Assembly (NCBI GenBank): GCA_963771545.1
Contig: CAVYTX010000002.1
Span: forward strand, 992,001-1,056,000
Source: CAKZLS01 sp963771545
Lineage (GTDB): Bacteria > Pseudomonadota > Alphaproteobacteria > Rhodospirillales > Defluviicoccaceae
Length of the DNA stretch: 64,000 nt
Direction of reading: 5' to 3'
Part shown: in pieces, positions 49,464 to 57,343 of the stretch
Layout of the letters: every line of letters starts with the position of its first letter
How positions within the stretch are numbered: the stretch's first letter is position 1
Notes under the pieces: generated by a model
Told to the model about the DNA's origin: nothing
The model's input: the letters and a program-made list of their open reading frames with translations, nothing else
The model's database searches: none
Program-made: the position numbers and the translations under genes

Positions 49464-50123
49464 ATGGTGGATCGGCTCGTACTCGATCACATCGCACTTG
49501 GCGCCTCAACCCTTGGCGAAGGCAGGCGTTTCATCAAGGAGCGCCTGGGCGTCGACGTCCCCTTTGGCGGCACGCATCCGCGCATGGCAACGCATAATTG
49601 CCTGACCCGGTTTGACGGCGACAGCTTTTTTGAGATCATCGCCGTCGATCCCGAGGCCGTTCCTCCCGGGCAGCCCCGGTGGTTCGACCTGGACGACGCC
49701 GGTCAACGGCGTTTCCTTAGCGAACGCCCGAGACCCATTGCCTGGATCGCGAGAACGCCAAACATCGAAGAGGTCCTGGCGCGGGCGCGGCGCACGGGGC
49801 TCGACCTCGGTCGTCCGGTGGAAATGACGCGCGGCGATCTTCGTTGGCGGATCGCCATCCGCGACGACGGCCATCTGCCGGAGGGAGGGACCCTGCCGGT
49901 GATCATTCAGTGGCCGGACGGGCCGCACCCCGCCGGGCGAATGATCGATGTCGGGTTGCGACTTCACCGGCTGCGCCTCCGCCACCGCGAGCCCGAAACG
50001 CTGCGCGCGATGCTCGAAGCCATCGGCGCGGCGGACCTGGTGTCCGTGGAACAGGGCCAAACGAACGCGCCGCGTATCGAATGCCATCTGATCGCGCCGA
50101 ACGACCGAACGTTATCCGTCTAA
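49464..50123 (+). CDS. VOC-superfamily (glyoxalase-like) protein
   Basis: 219 aa from the ATG at 49464, with GGAG 7 bases upstream. Begins MVDRLVLDHIALGASTLGEG and continues GVDVPFGGTHPRMATHNCLT and GDSFFEIIAVDPEAV, the pattern of the glyoxalase-like domain in which His and Glu bind metal. The C-terminal half holds a second, more divergent repeat (IDVGLRLHRLRLRHREPETL). The reaction is unknown. It ends tail-to-tail with the next gene, overlapping 4 bases. Confidence 0.8.
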   Translation: MVDRLVLDHIALGASTLGEGRRFIKERLGVDVPFGGTHPRMATHNCLTRFDGDSFFEIIAVDPEAVPPGQPRWFDLDDAGQRRFLSERPRPIAWIARTPNIEEVLARARRTGLDLGRPVEMTRGDLRWRIAIRDDGHLPEGGTLPVIIQWPDGPHPAGRMIDVGLRLHRLRLRHREPETLRAMLEAIGAADLVSVEQGQTNAPRIECHLIAPNDRTLSV

Positions 50124-50944
50124 GGCTCCAACGCGGTTATGAGGTCTTTCCAGCTCGCCTTATCGCGGGCGAGGAGGATGGTGCCTTGCTGGATTCGCGG
50201 CTCCGGACGGTAGGGATGGTCCGCATCGGTCATGCGGCTGTAACCGCCGGCCTCGGCGTGAATCAGCACGCCGGCGGCGTGATCCCAGGGCTTCAGCCGG
50301 GTGTATTGGGCAAAATCGAGAAGACCGCGCGCGAGGTCCATGTATTCGCGGCCGGTGCACCCGTAGCGGAGGATATGCGCCGGCACCGGATCGAGACCGA
50401 TCTGCCGTTTCTTGCGCATGTGATGGGCCAGCCGGTTGCCGAGAGAGCCGGTCATGTGAAACACATCGTGGCGCGGCGCCACCTGAAGCCGTCTTGTCCC
50501 TTTCGGTCCGTTGAGCCACGCGCCCTTTCCGGCCACCGCCCAAACCACGCAATCGCTCCCCGGATCCAGAATCCAACCGGCCAGGGTTTTGCCTCCCCGG
50601 CAGTAGCCGACGATGACCGCGAAACAGTCCTTTCCCTTGGCGAAGTTGGAGGTGCCGTCCACCGGGTCGACGAGCCAAACCGGTCGGTCGCCCGCCAAGG
50701 CCAGAAGCAGCGAAGGATTGGCCTCGGCGGCTTCCTCTCCGACCACCACCGTGTCCGGAGCCAGGCCCGTGAGCGCTTCCGTCAAACGCCGTTCCGACTC
50801 GATGTCGGCTATTGTTACCAGATCGCTTGGATGTTTTTTATGCGAGATCTCGTGATCGGCCAATTTGCGGAATCTCGGCATGATTTCCGCCGCCGCCACG
50901 TCGCGTATGATCCGGGCAACCTGTTCGATATCGGGAATGAGCAT
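50120..50944 (-). CDS. Inositol monophosphatase family protein
   Basis: 274-aa magnesium-dependent phosphatase. Metal-binding motifs: Glu in VVVGEEAAEAN, VWLVDPVDGTSNFAKGKDCF and the C-terminal RLKPWDHAAGVLIHAEAGG. Substrate may be inositol phosphate, histidinol phosphate or 3'-phosphoadenosine nucleotides; the sequence does not decide. The ATG at 50944 (MLIPDIEQVARIIRDVAAAE) has a weak ribosome site. Intact. Confidence 0.9.
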   Translation of the reverse strand: MLIPDIEQVARIIRDVAAAEIMPRFRKLADHEISHKKHPSDLVTIADIESERRLTEALTGLAPDTVVVGEEAAEANPSLLLALAGDRPVWLVDPVDGTSNFAKGKDCFAVIVGYCRGGKTLAGWILDPGSDCVVWAVAGKGAWLNGPKGTRRLQVAPRHDVFHMTGSLGNRLAHHMRKKRQIGLDPVPAHILRYGCTGREYMDLARGLLDFAQYTRLKPWDHAAGVLIHAEAGGYSRMTDADHPYRPEPRIQQGTILLARDKASWKDLITALEP

Positions 50945-51066
50945 TTTTATTTATTGGTGCACGCGTGTGGTGAGAGCCGGGACAGGTCGCCTCAATCCGT
51001 CCGTGAGGGGTAAGATTATTTCTCCGCTGGGTCAAGTGGAGTGAATGTCGCGGCAAACAATGCTGT

Positions 51067-52467
51067 TTAGCTTTTTCCGAAAGGACTCAACCGCCGGACG
51101 TGAGCCGACGACGACGTTTCCGAAAGGAAGTCCGGGTTGGTGAATCGGGCGGCGTCGGCGGGTTCCAGCCGGACCGTCAACCGCACCTCGCGCGCCGTAT
51201 CCTCGCGTTCCAACACCTCGCCATGGTCATAGAGCCATGACAGCGCGGCGCCGTCTTCGGGCGCCAGCGAGACGTGGTGGAGCCGCATGGCCATACCGAG
51301 TCGTTGGTCGAACAGACCGAGAAGCGCATCGCGCCCCTGCCCCGTTTTGGCCGATATCAGGACCGCGGCGCCGTTCTTGCGGGCGATTTGATTGGCGAGC
51401 GGCGCGAGGTCGTCCGGGGGCACCAGGTCCACCTTATTGAGGACCTCGATCAGATTGTCTTCCAAGTTCTCGTCCAGGTCCATATCCCGAAGCACCGCCG
51501 CCACATCCTGCTTCTGCTGTTCCGTTTCGGGGTGGGAGATGTCACGGACATGGGCAACGATGTCGGCCTCGTTCACTTCCTCCAAGGTGGCATGAAACGC
51601 CTCCACCAGTTCGTGTGGCAGATCCGAGATGAACCCCACCGTGTCCGAGAGAATGACCTTGCGTCCGGATGGAAGCTCCAGCGCCCGCATGGTCGGATCG
51701 AGCGTCGCGAACAACTGGTCCCGGGCCGCGACGGTGGCGCTGGTCAAGCGGTTGAACAGGGTGGACTTGCCGGCATTGGTGTACCCCACCAAGGCGATGA
51801 TCGGATACGGCACCCGGCGACGAGCGCGCCGGTGAAGATCGCGGGTGCGCCGGACGTCCTTGAGCCGCCGCCGCAGACCGGTGATGCGGTCGTTGATCAA
51901 CCGGCGGTCGGTTTCGATCTGCGCCTCGCCCGGTCCTCCCATGAACCCGGCGCCGCCGCGCTGGCGTTCCAAGTGGGTCCAGCTTCGCACCAGGCGGCTG
52001 CGTTGATAAATCAGCGCGGCGAGCTCCACTTGCAGCCGGCCCTCGGAGGTTCGCGCGCGCTCGCCGAAAATCTCGAGGATCAGGCCGGTGCGATCGATAA
52101 CCTTGCAGTTCCACGCCTTTTCGAGATTGCGCTGCTGAACCGGAGAGAGCGCGGAATTGACGACCACGATCACGGGATGCTCGCCGCCGTCGCCACCGTC
52201 GCCATCCCCGCCGCCGGACCACGCGTCCCCGATCACCGCGAGCAGGCGCGCCACCACCCCCTCTCCGAAGAAAGTTCCGCGTTTGACCGTGGGGACCGGA
52301 ATCACCTCCGCGTGAGCTATGGTCAGATCGATGGCGCGCGCGAGACCCACGGCTTCTTCGAGCCGGGCCTCGCCGGTCCGCGCGGTTTCAACCGATTCCC
52401 GGCGCAGCCGAGGGTGAACGACGACGCAACGATCGTCGTTCCGCCGATCGGTATGGAATTCAGCCAC
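51067..52467 (-). CDS. hflX: Ribosome-associated GTPase HflX
   Basis: 466 aa. The N-terminal HflX domain shows KRGTFFGEGVVARLLAVIGD, VIVVVNSALSPVQQRNLEKA and the Gly-rich linker GGAGFMGGPGEAQIETDRRL. G-domain motifs: GYTNAGKSTLFN, SDTVGF and LNKVDL. An insertion rich in Gly and Asp (SGGGDGDGGDGGEHP) is unusual. HflX splits and rescues stalled ribosomes. A GTG start at 52467 is used because the nearby ATG is out of frame. It lies 40 bases after hfq, the conserved hfq-hflX pair. Confidence 0.95.
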   Translation of the reverse strand: MAEFHTDRRNDDRCVVVHPRLRRESVETARTGEARLEEAVGLARAIDLTIAHAEVIPVPTVKRGTFFGEGVVARLLAVIGDAWSGGGDGDGGDGGEHPVIVVVNSALSPVQQRNLEKAWNCKVIDRTGLILEIFGERARTSEGRLQVELAALIYQRSRLVRSWTHLERQRGGAGFMGGPGEAQIETDRRLINDRITGLRRRLKDVRRTRDLHRRARRRVPYPIIALVGYTNAGKSTLFNRLTSATVAARDQLFATLDPTMRALELPSGRKVILSDTVGFISDLPHELVEAFHATLEEVNEADIVAHVRDISHPETEQQKQDVAAVLRDMDLDENLEDNLIEVLNKVDLVPPDDLAPLANQIARKNGAAVLISAKTGQGRDALLGLFDQRLGMAMRLHHVSLAPEDGAALSWLYDHGEVLEREDTAREVRLTVRLEPADAARFTNPDFLSETSSSAHVRRLSPFGKS

Positions 52468-52506
52468 GCCAACCGCGTCTCGGCGCCATGTGTAGGACCC
52501 AGACCA

Positions 52507-52764
52507 CTATGCCGGGGGCGCGCCGCTTTCCTTCTCGGGCTCGAACAGCTGAACGGGAAGCGACGGCATCACCGTCGAGATCGCATGTTTGTAAACGAGT
52601 TGAGTATGGCCGTCCCGCCGAAGCAAAACCGAAAACTGGTCAAACCATGTAACGATGCCCTGCAACTTGACGCCATTCACGAGAAAAATCGTCACCGGCG
52701 TCTTGTTCTTGCGAATGTAGTTGAGGAAGACGTCCTGTACATTTTGTGATTTTTCAGAGGACAT
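52507..52764 (-). CDS. hfq: RNA chaperone Hfq
   Basis: 85-aa Sm-like protein that pairs small RNAs with mRNAs. Sm1 and Sm2 motifs: NVQDVFLNYIRKNKTPVTIF, LQGIVTWFDQFSVLLRRDGH and the C-terminal QLVYKHAISTVMPSLPVQLF. The ATG at 52764 (MSSEKSQ) has GAGAGGTG upstream; a GTG at 52773 is possible. The acidic tail is short, typical of alphaproteobacteria. Followed by hflX. Confidence 0.96.
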   Translation of the reverse strand: MSSEKSQNVQDVFLNYIRKNKTPVTIFLVNGVKLQGIVTWFDQFSVLLRRDGHTQLVYKHAISTVMPSLPVQLFEPEKESGAPPA

Positions 52765-52924
52765 GCTTGTCACCTCTCTTTTTTTATTCCCTCACGGCCC
52801 TTGTCTTCGGGGCGAGACAAGTTACCCGGTTTTGTCGCCAGACATGCTGTTATTGCCTCACTGTCCCCCCCGGATAGCATTCCCTCTGGTAAGCGAGGCC
52901 CTTATCCCACAGAGTGTAAAGACC

Positions 52925-53614
52925 TTACAGGCTCATCACCACCTTTAAAAGCATCATGCAGCTATCCACGTGCAGGTCTGGGGGATGATTCACGAATTCA
53001 TCGGGCTCGGCTTTCGCCTGACGGACCAACACGGGTACACAGCCGGCGTTTTTCGCGCATTCCAGGTCAATGTCGGCATCGCCGACAAACCAGACCGACT
53101 CTCCCGGCTCTATTCCGCTGCCGCGCAACGCCATATCGACCGGCTCGACCGAGGGTTTGTCGCGCGGAGCATCGAACGCCCCAACGATTTGCCGGAAAAA
53201 CGAACTCCAGCCTAGATGTTCGGCTTCCCGTCTCAGATAGTGTCCCTTTTTATTGCTGACAACCCCCAGGTAAATGCCCGAAGCCGCCAAACTTTCCAAT
53301 AGCTTCCGGGCGCCGGGAAGGGGCATCAGGGTCCGCATATGCTTTTCGGCGAAGCGGGCATAAAAGACGTCTCCCGCCTCCAACCAACGCGCGCCGAACA
53401 TCTGCGGAAAAGAGTCGCGCATGGAGCCGCGCACGCGCCGGCAGGTTTCCTCGATCGTCCACGGCTCCAAACCAAAAGATATCAAGGTATGATTCTGGGC
53501 GTCGTGAATCGCCATCCAACTATCGACCAGGGTGTTGTCCCAATCGAACAGGATCGCTCGCGGACGCGTTAACGTCCGGCTTCCGGCGGAAAAAAGCGCT
53601 TCGCATCCGCTCAT
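52925..53614 (-). CDS. HAD-family phosphatase (phosphoglycolate phosphatase-like)
   Basis: 229 aa. Nucleophile motif ILFDWDNTLVDSW, the Thr/Ser motif in LGVVSNKKGHYLR and the acidic loop VWFVGDADIDLECAKNAGC show the haloacid dehalogenase fold with a helical cap. Its ATG overlaps the dat stop (ATGA), so the two are co-translated. Located between dat and hfq, a position conserved in related alphaproteobacteria. Substrate unknown. Confidence 0.9.
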   Translation of the reverse strand: MSGCEALFSAGSRTLTRPRAILFDWDNTLVDSWMAIHDAQNHTLISFGLEPWTIEETCRRVRGSMRDSFPQMFGARWLEAGDVFYARFAEKHMRTLMPLPGARKLLESLAASGIYLGVVSNKKGHYLRREAEHLGWSSFFRQIVGAFDAPRDKPSVEPVDMALRGSGIEPGESVWFVGDADIDLECAKNAGCVPVLVRQAKAEPDEFVNHPPDLHVDSCMMLLKVVMSL

Positions 53615-54489
53615 CGTCGTTCGCCGTCCGGTTTCAGCATGTGATTTAGGTAATGCTCCAGGAGCTTCTCCGTGACCGGGCCGATGCCGCCGGCGCCGAT
53701 CTCGGCGCCGTCAATTTGAATCACGGGCTTGACCAGCCCGGTGGTGCTGGTGAGAAATGCCTCGCGCGCCGCTTTCGCCTCGTCGATGGTGAACGGTCGC
53801 TCCACGAAAGCGATGCCCTGTCGCGCGCAGATCTCCATGACCATGCGCCGGGTGATGCCGTTCAGAATGGCGCGGTCCGCATTGTGGGTCGTCAGTTCTC
53901 CCTCCGCAGTCACGATCCAGGCATTGGACGAGGTGCCCTCCGTAATCATGCCGCCGTCGTCCACCAGCCATGCTTCGAACGCTCCGTGATCAATGGCCAT
54001 CTGCTTGGCGAGCACATTCGGCAGCAGCGAGATGGATTTGATATCCCGCCGGCTCCATCTGAGATCGGGGGTCGTGATCACGCTCACGCCCCGGCGCATG
54101 ACGTCCCCTTCCAAGGGCGGCAACCACCGCGCGGTCATGACCAGAGCGCTTTCGGTGACTTTGGGAAAGGCGTGATTTCGCGGCGCGACGCCACGGGTAA
54201 CCTGAATATAAACAATTCCGCGGTTGCCGATACGATTTCGACGGACGACCTCGCGTATCACCGTTCGCATGGCTCGCGGGCTCATGGGCCATGCCATCCG
54301 GAGCTCGGACAGCGAACGGCCAAGACGGTTCAAGTGTTCGTCTTCGTCGACGAAACGGCCGTTTTGCACGGCGATCACTTCATAGACACCGTCGGAGAAT
54401 TGGTAACCCCGGTCCTCCACGTGAACGCCGGCCATGGCGTGCGGCAAGTACCGTCCGTTGACGTAGGCAATTCTGCTCAAACCCGGCAC
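53611..54489 (-). CDS. dat: D-amino-acid aminotransferase
   Basis: Class IV PLP enzyme of 292 aa. It begins ...SRIAYVNGRYLPHAMAGVHV and EDRGYQFSDGVYEVIAVQNG. The Schiff-base Lys is in RRDIKSISLLPNVLAKQ and the cofactor loop in GGMITEGTSSNAWIVTAEGE. It interconverts D-alanine and D-glutamate, supplying cell-wall precursors, although branched-chain aminotransferases of the same fold are an alternative. Seven bases separate it from the trkA stop, so it belongs to the same operon. Confidence 0.88.
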   Translation of the reverse strand: MPGLSRIAYVNGRYLPHAMAGVHVEDRGYQFSDGVYEVIAVQNGRFVDEDEHLNRLGRSLSELRMAWPMSPRAMRTVIREVVRRNRIGNRGIVYIQVTRGVAPRNHAFPKVTESALVMTARWLPPLEGDVMRRGVSVITTPDLRWSRRDIKSISLLPNVLAKQMAIDHGAFEAWLVDDGGMITEGTSSNAWIVTAEGELTTHNADRAILNGITRRMVMEICARQGIAFVERPFTIDEAKAAREAFLTSTTGLVKPVIQIDGAEIGAGGIGPVTEKLLEHYLNHMLKPDGERR

Positions 54490-54495
54490 CTCGAG

Positions 54496-55872
54496 TTAGA
54501 AATATTCCAAGCGGACTGAAAATAGCTTCTCAACCTTGCGAACGGATTCGGCGGCCGCGAACAAGACGACCCTGTCCTTGTCCTGAATGACGGTAGTGCC
54601 GCGCGGACTGATCACCTCGCCATCCCTGACAAGCGCCCCGATCATGACCCTGTTCGGCAACTTGACCTCCTTCAAGGGCTTGCCCACCAGGTTTGACGTG
54701 TCCAGCGCCTCCGCTTCGATGAGTTCGCCAAACCCCTCCCTCAAGGTATGCACGGCGTGAATGTTACCGCGCCGCACGTGCTGAAGGATGGTCGAAGCCG
54801 TAATGTTGCGGGGACTGACGATCACGTCGATGCCGAGGGTCGTGATCAGGGACTCGTACGTGCCCTTGTTCAGCAATGTGATGGCCCGCCGCGCGCCATG
54901 GCGTTTCGCCAGCAGTGACGCCAGAATATTGGTTTCGTCGTCGTCGGTGACCGCGACGACGGTGTCGGTGAGCGAAACGTTGGCCTCATCGAGAATTTCC
55001 GGGTCGAGAACGTCGCCATGCAGTACGACGGTGCCGCTGAGAATGCTGGCCACGACGGCCGCGCGGTCGGCTCCCGCTTCGATGATCTTGGCGCTGATCC
55101 ACGGATAGTCCCTCTCGATTTCCTGGGCGAGGAGCAGCGCGATATTACCGCCGCCGCAGATGAGAAGCCTTTTGGCCTCGGGCTCCTCGTGTCCGAATGC
55201 GGCCATGGCGCGTTGCAGCTGGCTTGTTTCGACAACAAAGTAAACGTCGTCGCCAACGATCATGTGATCGTTCCCCGACAGCTGAAGGGGATGATTGTCA
55301 CGCATCAAACCGACAACCACCAGATTCAGGTCGGGAAACAACTGGGTCAGCTGCTTGAGAGGCGTGTCCACCAGCGGGCAATTGTCGTCGCAGCGCACGC
55401 CCAGAAGGCGCACCTTGTCATCGACCAAGGGTATCATTTCGAACGCGCCCGGCACCTTGAGCCGGCGGGAAACCGCCCGCGCCACCTCGATTTCGGGCGA
55501 GATGATCACGTCGATGGGCATGTGGTCGCGGGAAAACAGATTGGCCCACGCCGGATCCAGGTAGCTCTGATGGCGAACCCGGGCGATCTTAATGGGCACC
55601 TCGAACAAGGAATGCGCCACCTGGCACGCCACCATGTTGATTTCGTCGCCCTGCGTGACCGCGATGATCATATCGGCGTCCTCGGCTCCCGCCCGCTCCA
55701 AAACATCGGGTCTCGAGGCATGACCCACAATGCCTTGGGCGTCGAGATTGTCGTTGACCCTGCGAACCAGCTCGGGGGACCGATCGATAACGGTAACGTC
55801 GTTGTTTTCCATGGCGAGATGGCGGGCGATATTGAAGCCGACCTGACCGGCGCCGCAAATGATGATTTTCAT
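54496..55872 (-). CDS. trkA: Trk potassium uptake protein TrkA
   Basis: Cytoplasmic NAD(H)-binding regulator of the Trk potassium channel; 458 aa, with two RCK repeats. First Rossmann motif IIICGAGQVGFNIARHLA with the acidic end VTVIDRSPE; second RLLICGGGNIALLLAQEIER. The C-terminal TrkA-C domain holds VGKPLKEVKLPNRVMIGALV. Placed after ntrX as in many Rhodospirillales. The channel subunit TrkH is not within the window. Confidence 0.94.
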   Translation of the reverse strand: MKIIICGAGQVGFNIARHLAMENNDVTVIDRSPELVRRVNDNLDAQGIVGHASRPDVLERAGAEDADMIIAVTQGDEINMVACQVAHSLFEVPIKIARVRHQSYLDPAWANLFSRDHMPIDVIISPEIEVARAVSRRLKVPGAFEMIPLVDDKVRLLGVRCDDNCPLVDTPLKQLTQLFPDLNLVVVGLMRDNHPLQLSGNDHMIVGDDVYFVVETSQLQRAMAAFGHEEPEAKRLLICGGGNIALLLAQEIERDYPWISAKIIEAGADRAAVVASILSGTVVLHGDVLDPEILDEANVSLTDTVVAVTDDDETNILASLLAKRHGARRAITLLNKGTYESLITTLGIDVIVSPRNITASTILQHVRRGNIHAVHTLREGFGELIEAEALDTSNLVGKPLKEVKLPNRVMIGALVRDGEVISPRGTTVIQDKDRVVLFAAAESVRKVEKLFSVRLEYF

Positions 55873-55920
55873 TGTCAGTCGGGCTCTTACGTCTTTTCGT
55901 CACGAAACACCGACGTACCG

Positions 55921-57330
55921 TCAGCTTCCGGACACACGGGGTTTTTCTTCGGCATGAATGCCGAGTGATTTCAGTTTCCGATGAAGCGCGGATCGCTCCA
56001 TTCCCACAAAGGCGGCCGTTCGCGAGATATTGCCGCCAAATCGCGTCACTTGGGCCATGAGATACTCGCGCTCGAAAATTTCGCGTGCGTCCCTTAGCGG
56101 CAGACCCATGACTTCACCCCCCCTGTCAGACCGGCTCGCCGCCGAAAACTTCGCGTCGAACTCGGGAGGCAGCATATCGGCGCGAATGGCCTCGCCGGGC
56201 TCGCCCGGCGCCATGATCAGCAGCCGTTCGATGATATTGCGCAATTCGCGCACGTTCCCGGCCCACTGGTAAGACTGTAGCGCGGCCATGGCATCCTCGC
56301 TCAGTTCGCGCGACCGCTGCCCCGAAGCCTCCGCGGCTCGTTGCATGAAATACCGGGCAAGCATGGGGATGTCGTCGCGGCGCTCCATCAGCGAAGGAAC
56401 CCTCAGCGGCACCACGCTTAACCGGAAGAACAAATCCTCGCGGAAGCGGCCCGCCTGGATTTCCTCTCTCAGATTTCGCGTCGTCGACGCGACAACGCGA
56501 ACGTCCACCTCCACTCGAGTGCCGCCACCTAGTCGCTGAAAAACTTGCTCCTGCAAGACACGGACGATTTTGCCCTGGGTCTCCAGAGGCATGTCCGCAA
56601 CCTCGTCGAGGAGAAGGGTGCCGTTGTGCGCGGCTTCAAAGGTTCCCACCTTGCGCGACGACTGATCCCCGTCGACGACCGGGCCGTCGACGCCGAACAG
56701 CTCGATCTCCATCCGATCCGGCGCCATGGAGGCGCAATTGACCACGACAAACGGCCCGGACGCTCTTTTCGATTCGAGGTGAAGGATTCGCGCGACCACT
56801 TCCTTGCCCGAGCCAGCCGGCCCGGAGATGAGAACCCGGCTGTTGGTCGGCGCGACCCGTTCGATCGACTGGCGCAACTGACCGATGACCGTCGACTGGC
56901 CCACGAGCTCGCTCGATGAGCCGGCCCGAACGCGAAGCTCCTCGTTCTCCCGCTTGAGCTTGGCCGCCTCGATTGCCCGGTTCACGATCAGAATCATCCG
57001 GTCCGCCTTGAACGGCTTCTCGATGAAGTCGTAGGCCCCGAGCTGAATCGCCTGCACGGCGGTTTCGATGGTGCCGTGTCCACTCATCATCACAACGGGC
57101 ACCGAAGGGTGCTCACTCTTGAGTTGCCTGAGAATACCAATTCCATCGAGCCGGCTCCCCTGAAGCCAAATGTCCAGCAGCACGAGACCGGGCCGGCGGG
57201 CCTCGATCGCCGCAAACGCCGCATCGCTGTCGGCGGCTTCGCGTGACTGATAGCCTTCGTCGCCGAGGATACCAGATACGATCGTCCGGATATCGGCTTC
57301 ATCGTCAACTATGAGGATTTCCTCGGCCAT
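55921..57330 (-). CDS. ntrX: Response regulator NtrX
   Basis: About 469 aa. Receiver domain with phospho-acceptor Asp in GLVLLDIWLQGSRLDG, AAA+ domain with Walker A LISGPAGSGKEVVARIL, and a C-terminal Fis-type helix-turn-helix (NISRTAAFVGMERSALHRKL). The sigma-54 contact loop GAFTGA is absent: the matching region reads IELFGVDGPVVDGDQSSRKV, as in other alphaproteobacterial NtrX, so sigma-54 activation is doubtful. Start ATG at 57330 (MAEEILIVDDEADIRT). It follows ntrY by 13 bases. Confidence 0.94.
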   Translation of the reverse strand: MAEEILIVDDEADIRTIVSGILGDEGYQSREAADSDAAFAAIEARRPGLVLLDIWLQGSRLDGIGILRQLKSEHPSVPVVMMSGHGTIETAVQAIQLGAYDFIEKPFKADRMILIVNRAIEAAKLKRENEELRVRAGSSSELVGQSTVIGQLRQSIERVAPTNSRVLISGPAGSGKEVVARILHLESKRASGPFVVVNCASMAPDRMEIELFGVDGPVVDGDQSSRKVGTFEAAHNGTLLLDEVADMPLETQGKIVRVLQEQVFQRLGGGTRVEVDVRVVASTTRNLREEIQAGRFREDLFFRLSVVPLRVPSLMERRDDIPMLARYFMQRAAEASGQRSRELSEDAMAALQSYQWAGNVRELRNIIERLLIMAPGEPGEAIRADMLPPEFDAKFSAASRSDRGGEVMGLPLRDAREIFEREYLMAQVTRFGGNISRTAAFVGMERSALHRKLKSLGIHAEEKPRVSGS

Positions 57331-57343
57331 GGCTCGGATCTGG

